The position numbers and the translations under genes are program-made. From Candidatus Pullichristensenella excrementigallinarum (GTDB lineage: Bacteria > Bacillota > Clostridia > Christensenellales > Aristaeellaceae), in NCBI GenBank assembly GCA_018714825.1, contig DVMU01000184.1:1-37197 (forward strand): a stretch of 37,197 bases of DNA. Direction: 5' to 3'. Shown piece by piece: positions 31,759 through 37,197 of this stretch (position 1 is the stretch's first letter; each line of letters opens with the position of its first letter). The notes beneath the pieces were generated by a model. It searched no databases. It was given only the letters and a program-made list of their open reading frames with translations, and was not told the origin of the DNA.

Positions 31759-33354
31759 CTATTCCTCCAAAGAGACAAATTCAATGCCGTTAAACGCGTC
31801 GTTTTGGCGCGTTCCGGACAGGCCCGCCATTGAGCGCGTGGAAAGCACGGTTCCGGTACGGAACAAAAGGCCCATGATCGGCAGCTTGTCCACGATATAC
31901 ATCTGCAAATCGCTGTACGCCTGCTTGAGCTCCTCCTCGGTCGCCGCGGTCAGCGTGCGCGCCAGGATTTGATCCATTTCATTGGTGTGCGAACCGGAAT
32001 AATTGACCGCGCCGCCATCGGCGAACAGAGGCGTCATCAAAGGTACCTCGCTCAAATTGACCCCGATCAGCGCCAAATCGAAATTCCCATTCCGAATGCA
32101 GGAACCTACTTCGCTCTGGCTCAGGGTATAAACCGTCGTATGAATGCCCACAGCCTCCAGATTGCGCGCGATCTGCTCAATGGCATTTTGGCGGATGGTG
32201 GAGGTCGGCTCGTTGTAGGTCACAATGGTGATCGACAAATCCTTGAGCATCCCATCTTCCAGCTGGTTGAGGTAGGCATCGCCGGTCAAATCCTCCCAGC
32301 CCACCTCGTTGAGAAGTTGCAGCGCCCGCTCCGGGCTGTAATAGTACACGGCGCTCTGGCTCTCATAGAGCCAGGTATCGGGAAGAATGGGCACCTCGGT
32401 TTGCAGCGCCATATCCAAATAGGCGTTGCTGGCCAGAGTCGATCGGTCGATGGCGTACATCACCGCCTTTCGAACGCGCACATCGGAAAGCGGAGAACTG
32501 TCGCTCAAATTGGGGATGAGCATCTCATAGGTAATGGTCGGATAATCCGTAGCGATGATATTGGAAAGTTTTCGGGTAAACGCCGCCTTGGACGAGCGCG
32601 TGGAAAGACAGTCCACGCGGCCGGTGGTCAGCGCCTCAATCGCGTCGCCGGTGGTATAATAGCGCAAAAAGACAATGCTGGAAATCTCCGGCTGCGTCTT
32701 CCACCAAAGCGGATTGCGCTCCAGCCGAATCGAAATGTTGGTATTATAGTTGATATACCAATAAGGCCCGGTACCGCGCGGGATCGCATCCCCCATCGAA
32801 GTGCGCTCCACGACCGGAAAGGTCATGGCGTAGAGCGTGATCATCCCTTCATAGCGCCCGATCACCTCCAGGGTATAGGCGTCCACCGCGGTCATGGATT
32901 CGACCAGGCTCAGGCGGGCATAGTAGGGATTCGTCTCCCCTGCCGCAAGAAAATTCTCATAGCTCGCCACCACATCTCCGGCCACAAGCTCGTATCCGTT
33001 GTGAAACTGGATGCCGCTGCGCAATTGAAAGGTCCATTTTTTCCCGTCGTTGGTCCAGCTGTCGGCCAGCAGAGGAACGGGTTTCTGTTCGCTGTCGAGT
33101 TCCACAACGGATTCAAACACCATGGCGTTGACGCTGATCAGATCGCGCTCCGTGCACCAAAAGGGGTTGAGCAGCGCCCCATCCGAAGCGACATAGGCCA
33201 CCGTCAAATCCGCCTGCAAGGCATCCGGCGCGTTCGCGGCCAGGTATTCATAAGAATCCTCCACAAACATAGCAAGGCCGCCGGCGGGAAACAGCGCAAG
33301 ACAAAGCGCCAACGCCACGGCCAATCCTCTAGAGAATCTTCGCGTATCTTTCAT
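31759..33354 (-). CDS. ABC transporter family 5 solute-binding protein (peptide/nickel-type), orphan
   Basis: LLADSWTNDGKKWTFQLRSGIQFHNGYELVAGDVVASYE; VRVRKAVMYAIDRSTLA; signal peptide without obvious lipobox Cys. Confidence 0.88.
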   Translation of the reverse strand: MKDTRRFSRGLAVALALCLALFPAGGLAMFVEDSYEYLAANAPDALQADLTVAYVASDGALLNPFWCTERDLISVNAMVFESVVELDSEQKPVPLLADSWTNDGKKWTFQLRSGIQFHNGYELVAGDVVASYENFLAAGETNPYYARLSLVESMTAVDAYTLEVIGRYEGMITLYAMTFPVVERTSMGDAIPRGTGPYWYINYNTNISIRLERNPLWWKTQPEISSIVFLRYYTTGDAIEALTTGRVDCLSTRSSKAAFTRKLSNIIATDYPTITYEMLIPNLSDSSPLSDVRVRKAVMYAIDRSTLASNAYLDMALQTEVPILPDTWLYESQSAVYYYSPERALQLLNEVGWEDLTGDAYLNQLEDGMLKDLSITIVTYNEPTSTIRQNAIEQIARNLEAVGIHTTVYTLSQSEVGSCIRNGNFDLALIGVNLSEVPLMTPLFADGGAVNYSGSHTNEMDQILARTLTAATEEELKQAYSDLQMYIVDKLPIMGLLFRTGTVLSTRSMAGLSGTRQNDAFNGIEFVSLEE

Positions 33355-33910
33355 AATTGGCAAGCACCCTGTTTACATATGTATTGGTCGCAGGATAGGA
33401 AATGGTGGCCAATGTCGTTCCGTCCGGGCTGAACGCGGGGTCCTGCAGCCAGCGATCCACATTGCCCTGTCCGGCGTGATAGGCGGCCGAGGCGCATTTC
33501 TTATCCTCTCCGTATCGATCCATCAAAAAGCGCAAGTACCAGCAACCGTATCGGATATTGGTCGCCGGGTCAAACAGATTTTCCACTGCGAACGTCTCGT
33601 CGAATTTCCCCGCGATCCATTCGCCGGTGGAGGGCAGAATCTGCATCAATCCCCTGGCGTCATCCTTGGAAATCGCCTGCGGATTAAAGCTCGATTCCGA
33701 AAAGATCACTGCGGCGACATAGGCGGGTTCCAGCTGGAACTGGGCCGCATACGTCTGAATCTCTTCTTCGTATTTCAGGGGCAGCGGGCGCGCTTCCAAC
33801 AGATGCCTTCCCACCAGGATTCCAATGACAACAACCAGCAACGCGCAAACGACCGCTGCAAAGCGCCGTCTCGCACGTTTGCGCCGCCTTCTTCTTGTAT
33901 CTCTCGCCAA
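33329..33910 (-). CDS. Lytic transglycosylase (SLT domain), membrane anchored
   Basis: N-terminal TM; VAAVIFSESSFNPQAISKDDARGLMQILPSTGEWIAGKF, NIRYGCWYLRFLMDRYGEDKKCASAAYHAGQGNVDRWL; TTG start with GGAGG. Confidence 0.9.
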   Translation of the reverse strand: MARDTRRRRRKRARRRFAAVVCALLVVVIGILVGRHLLEARPLPLKYEEEIQTYAAQFQLEPAYVAAVIFSESSFNPQAISKDDARGLMQILPSTGEWIAGKFDETFAVENLFDPATNIRYGCWYLRFLMDRYGEDKKCASAAYHAGQGNVDRWLQDPAFSPDGTTLATISYPATNTYVNRVLANYERYAKIL

Positions 33911-33914
33911 TGTC

Positions 33915-34535
33915 TTAGCCTCCGGCCCTCTTCAGCGCCTGCTGGTAGAGCGAATTGAGCTCCGCCTGCGTCTTTTCTATGGAGCGTTCCGTAGAAATCG
34001 TATAGGTCGCCCGCTTCTGCTTTTCCTCTGCGGGCATCTGGCTCTGCACACGGGCCATGGCATCCTCGCGCTCAATGTGATCGCGCATCATCACGCGCGC
34101 CAGTTGCGTCTCCAGATTGGCCGCGAGCACCCATGTCTCGTCGCAGAGCGCGTCCATTCCCGTCTCAAACAGCAGCGGCACATCCAGCACCACAATCTTT
34201 ACGCCCTGCTTGGCCGCCTCGTCGATCTGCTGAATCATGCGTCTCTGGATGCGCGGATGCAGGATTTTCTCCAGCGCGCGGCGGTCCTTCTCATTCGAAA
34301 AGGTCTTCTCTCCCATTGCCTTTCGATCGAGGCATCCCTCCGGCGTGAAGACCTCCTCTCCGAAGGTTTCTTGAATTTCCCGGAGCGTCTCGGGATCGGT
34401 GGAAGTCAATTCATGCGAAATCGCGTCCGCGTCCACATGCATTGCTCCCAAAGTCGCAAGATATTTTGCGGCTTCGGATTTCCCGGAGCCGATTCCCCCC
34501 GTCACTCCAACGATGTACGGTTTATTTGCAAGCAC
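33915..34535 (-). CDS. coaE: Dephospho-CoA kinase
   Basis: YIVGVTGGIGSGKSEAAKYLATLGAMHVDADAISHEL; VVLDVPLLFETGMDALCDETWVL; GTG start overlapping polA end. Confidence 0.95.
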   Translation of the reverse strand: MLANKPYIVGVTGGIGSGKSEAAKYLATLGAMHVDADAISHELTSTDPETLREIQETFGEEVFTPEGCLDRKAMGEKTFSNEKDRRALEKILHPRIQRRMIQQIDEAAKQGVKIVVLDVPLLFETGMDALCDETWVLAANLETQLARVMMRDHIEREDAMARVQSQMPAEEKQKRATYTISTERSIEKTQAELNSLYQQALKRAGG

Positions 34536-37098
34536 GCCAATCCCTCCCCATGGATAGATCGATCTTCAGCGGCACATCCAGCGCAAGCACACCCTCCATG
34601 CACTCTATGAGCAGCCTCCTGACCCGGTCACACTCCTCTTCCGGAGCCTCCACAATCAATTCATCATGCACCTGCAAAATCAGCCTGCTTGCCAGGCCCT
34701 GTTCCCGCAGCGCCCGTTCCACGCGAATCATCGCCATTTTGATGATGTCCGCGGCCGTTCCCTGAATGGGGCTGTTCATGGCGCAGCGCTCGCCAAAGGC
34801 GCGCACATTGTAGTTCCCGCTTTTGAGTTCCGGGAGATACCGCCTGCGCCCCAGAAGCGTCTCGACATACCCCTGCTGCTTTCCCAACGCGACCATGCGT
34901 TCCATATACTGCTTCACACCGGGGTACTTTTGGAAATAACGCTCGATGAAGTCCCTTGCCTCCTGCCTCGTGGAGGAGATATTCTTTGCCAGCGTGAAAT
35001 CGGAAATGCCGTAGACGATTCCGAAATTGACCGCCTTGGCTGCCGATCGCATGGCGGGCGTCACCTCGTCCAGCGGAACGGAATAGACCTCCGCCGCGGT
35101 GCGCGCGTGAATGTCCTGTCCCTCCCGGAAGGCCTCGAGCATGGTTTCATCCGCGGACATATGCGCCAATACGCGCAGTTCGATCTGCGAATAGTCCGCG
35201 TCCACGAGCATCTTTCCTTCCGAGGCGACAAACGCCCGTCGAATCTGCCTTCCCAATTCCGTGCGCACGGGGATGTTCTGCAAATTCGGTTCCAGGGAAC
35301 TGATTCGCCCGGTCGCGGTGGAAACCTGGTCAAAGAGCGTGTGTACCCGGCCGTCCTTGTCCATCAGGCGCAGCAACGCGTCCACATAGGTGCTCTCCAG
35401 CTTGGTATACTTCCGGTACTCCAGAATCTTTCCGCAAATCGGATATTTTTCCGCCAGCGATTCCAGAACCTCCGCGCTGGTGGTGCGATAGCCGCGATTG
35501 GTCTTTTTTCCCGCGGGAAGCCCCATGCGGTCATACAACAGCTCCGAAAGCTGCTTGGGCGATTTGAGGTTGACCTTTTCTCCCGCCATGGCGTAAATTT
35601 CTTCCTCGAGCTGGGCAATGCGCACGCGATAGCCCTTTCCCAATTCGCGCAGCGCCTCCGCGTCAATGGCAAATCCCTCTTTTTCCATCCCCAACAAAAC
35701 GCGCTCCAGGGGAAGCTCAATCTGCGCGTACACCTTCCAAAGCCCGTCCGCCTGCAGCTTTTCCCGCTGCCAATCGCAGAGCTTTTTCATCGAACGCGCC
35801 GCCGATTCCTCCCGCCATTCCATCCCCGCTTCCTGCACAAGCGCCTTTAATTGGAAGGAAGGCGTCTGCGGATTGAGCGCATAGGCGGCCAGCATACAAT
35901 CGAAATCCTTTTCCTCCAGCGCCACGCCCAACGCCTTGGCGTTGTACAGGTATAGGGGCAAATCCGATCGCAGGATTTCTCCGCACGCCCGCAAAGCCTC
36001 CTCGGCCCGCAAACCGGGCGTAAGGAGATCTCCGCCTCCCAACGGCGCATAGATCCCGCCCGTGTCAAAGGCCGCGCTAAAATCCTGCCCGATACAAATC
36101 GCCGCCCAATGCGCCGCTTGAGAGAGAGCCCTCACGGCCTCTTCCAGTTCCTCCAGGCTTTCTGCCCGGCGAACGTCTCCCGAGTTCTCTTCATCGGAGG
36201 AAGCGGCGGGCGCCTTCTCCTCCCGCGTCGCGGTTCCGCAGAGCGATTGGAGCTTCCTCGCCGCCTGATTCATTCCCAGTTCGCGCAGAAGCGGCAGCGC
36301 ACCGGAAAAATCGGAAATTTTCCAGCGGTCGTATTCCCAAGGCAATGCCGCGTCGCGCACAATTTCGGAAAGCCGCTTGCTCAATTCCGCCTGCGCGCCG
36401 AATTCTTCCAAACGCTCGCGCAACTTGCCCTTCTGTTCCCCGACATGCCTCAGCGTCTCTTCCAGAGAACCATACTGGGCAATGAGCTTGACGGCCGTCT
36501 TCTCTCCCACTCCCGGAACGCCCGGGATGTTGTCGGACGCATCCCCCATCAGCCCCTTGACGTCAATCAGCTGCCGGGGCGAAAGCCCGTAATGCGCATA
36601 AATCCATTGCGGCGTCACGCGCTCGGTTTCGGCAATGCCGCGCTTGGTATAGAGAATCGTGGTGTTTTCTCCTGCGAGCTGGAACGAATCCCGATCTCCC
36701 GTCACCAAAATCGCCTGCACGCCGTGCTCCTCGCACTGCTGCGAAATCGTGCCCAGCACATCGTCCGCTTCCAGGCCTTCCTGTTCCATCAGCGCAATCC
36801 CCATGCGCCGCACCAATTCGCGAATAATCGGGTCTTGCCTGCGCAGATCCTCCGGCATGGGTTTGCGGTTAGCCTTATATCCCGCATACAGATCCGAACG
36901 AAACGTATGCTTGCTCACATCAAAAGCCACTGCCATCGCGTCCGGCTGCTCTTCTTCCAACACTTTTAAAAGCATCATCATAAATCCGTGTACCGCGTTG
37001 GTCGGCGTACCGTCCGGCGCAGTCATCGGTGTCTGAAGCGCATGAAACGCGCGATACATCAAACTATATCCATCCAGGAGCACGAGCGTTTCCGCCAT
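34522..37098 (-). CDS. polA: DNA polymerase I
   Basis: 5'-3' exonuclease domain (LLDGYSLMYRAFHAL...VTGDRDSFQLAGENTTILYTKRG); polymerase motifs VDADYSQIELRVLAHMS, KAVNFGIVYGISDFTLA, LQVHDELIVEAPEEE. Confidence 0.97.
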   Translation of the reverse strand: MAETLVLLDGYSLMYRAFHALQTPMTAPDGTPTNAVHGFMMMLLKVLEEEQPDAMAVAFDVSKHTFRSDLYAGYKANRKPMPEDLRRQDPIIRELVRRMGIALMEQEGLEADDVLGTISQQCEEHGVQAILVTGDRDSFQLAGENTTILYTKRGIAETERVTPQWIYAHYGLSPRQLIDVKGLMGDASDNIPGVPGVGEKTAVKLIAQYGSLEETLRHVGEQKGKLRERLEEFGAQAELSKRLSEIVRDAALPWEYDRWKISDFSGALPLLRELGMNQAARKLQSLCGTATREEKAPAASSDEENSGDVRRAESLEELEEAVRALSQAAHWAAICIGQDFSAAFDTGGIYAPLGGGDLLTPGLRAEEALRACGEILRSDLPLYLYNAKALGVALEEKDFDCMLAAYALNPQTPSFQLKALVQEAGMEWREESAARSMKKLCDWQREKLQADGLWKVYAQIELPLERVLLGMEKEGFAIDAEALRELGKGYRVRIAQLEEEIYAMAGEKVNLKSPKQLSELLYDRMGLPAGKKTNRGYRTTSAEVLESLAEKYPICGKILEYRKYTKLESTYVDALLRLMDKDGRVHTLFDQVSTATGRISSLEPNLQNIPVRTELGRQIRRAFVASEGKMLVDADYSQIELRVLAHMSADETMLEAFREGQDIHARTAAEVYSVPLDEVTPAMRSAAKAVNFGIVYGISDFTLAKNISSTRQEARDFIERYFQKYPGVKQYMERMVALGKQQGYVETLLGRRRYLPELKSGNYNVRAFGERCAMNSPIQGTAADIIKMAMIRVERALREQGLASRLILQVHDELIVEAPEEECDRVRRLLIECMEGVLALDVPLKIDLSMGRDWRACK

Positions 37099-37197
37099 TC
37101 GCAAACCCTCCCAAATTAACTTTTCTCATTGTATATCATTTTGTCCGGAAACGCAATCACTATCCGGGAACGGCATTGTGAAGAATTGTCGGCGGTT

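Noticed and set aside
31969-33432. 487-aa plus-strand ORF opposite the solute-binding protein gene
   Set aside because: Antisense shadow ORF without domain or SD support.

Overview
The window is a contiguous, gene-dense, GC-rich segment that looks like the chromosome of an endospore-forming Clostridia/Firmicutes bacterium (inferred from dpaAB/spoVFAB, GerW/YtfJ, a DacF-like carboxypeptidase, DnaI/DnaD, RNase Y and a T-box leader). Recognisable content: yajC (partial); a translationally coupled DnaD-dnaI-ProX-like-YitT operon; a Leu T-box with leuA; dacF-like, addA, DUF3842 and dpaA-dpaB; an SDR; rny; a methyltransferase; a DUF2953-like gene with GerW; an MFS transporter; LCP and YdcF proteins; rpmH-rnpA-yidD-yidC-jag; a copper island (XRE regulator divergent from a CopA-type ATPase); a large SH3/PG-binding/NlpC-P60 wall hydrolase; and a serine hydrolase, solute-binding protein, lytic transglycosylase, coaE and polA cluster. 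The observations most worth checking are: (1) two diverged, inverted copies of a roughly 170-205 bp non-coding element about 10 kb apart, with two conserved hairpins and paired-base changes between copies; (2) a CopA ATPase ending in a CopZ-like domain that has its own strong in-frame Shine-Dalgarno and ATG; (3) a compact three-way-junction leader plus terminator/SD hairpin just before dpaA; (4) a long structured 5' UTR on rny; (5) an AT-rich, possibly acquired copper island next to the rpmH-jag cluster. No CRISPR array, tRNA, rRNA, transposase or phage gene was recognised. No clear new defence system was found. All coordinates and motifs were read by eye, with no database search.
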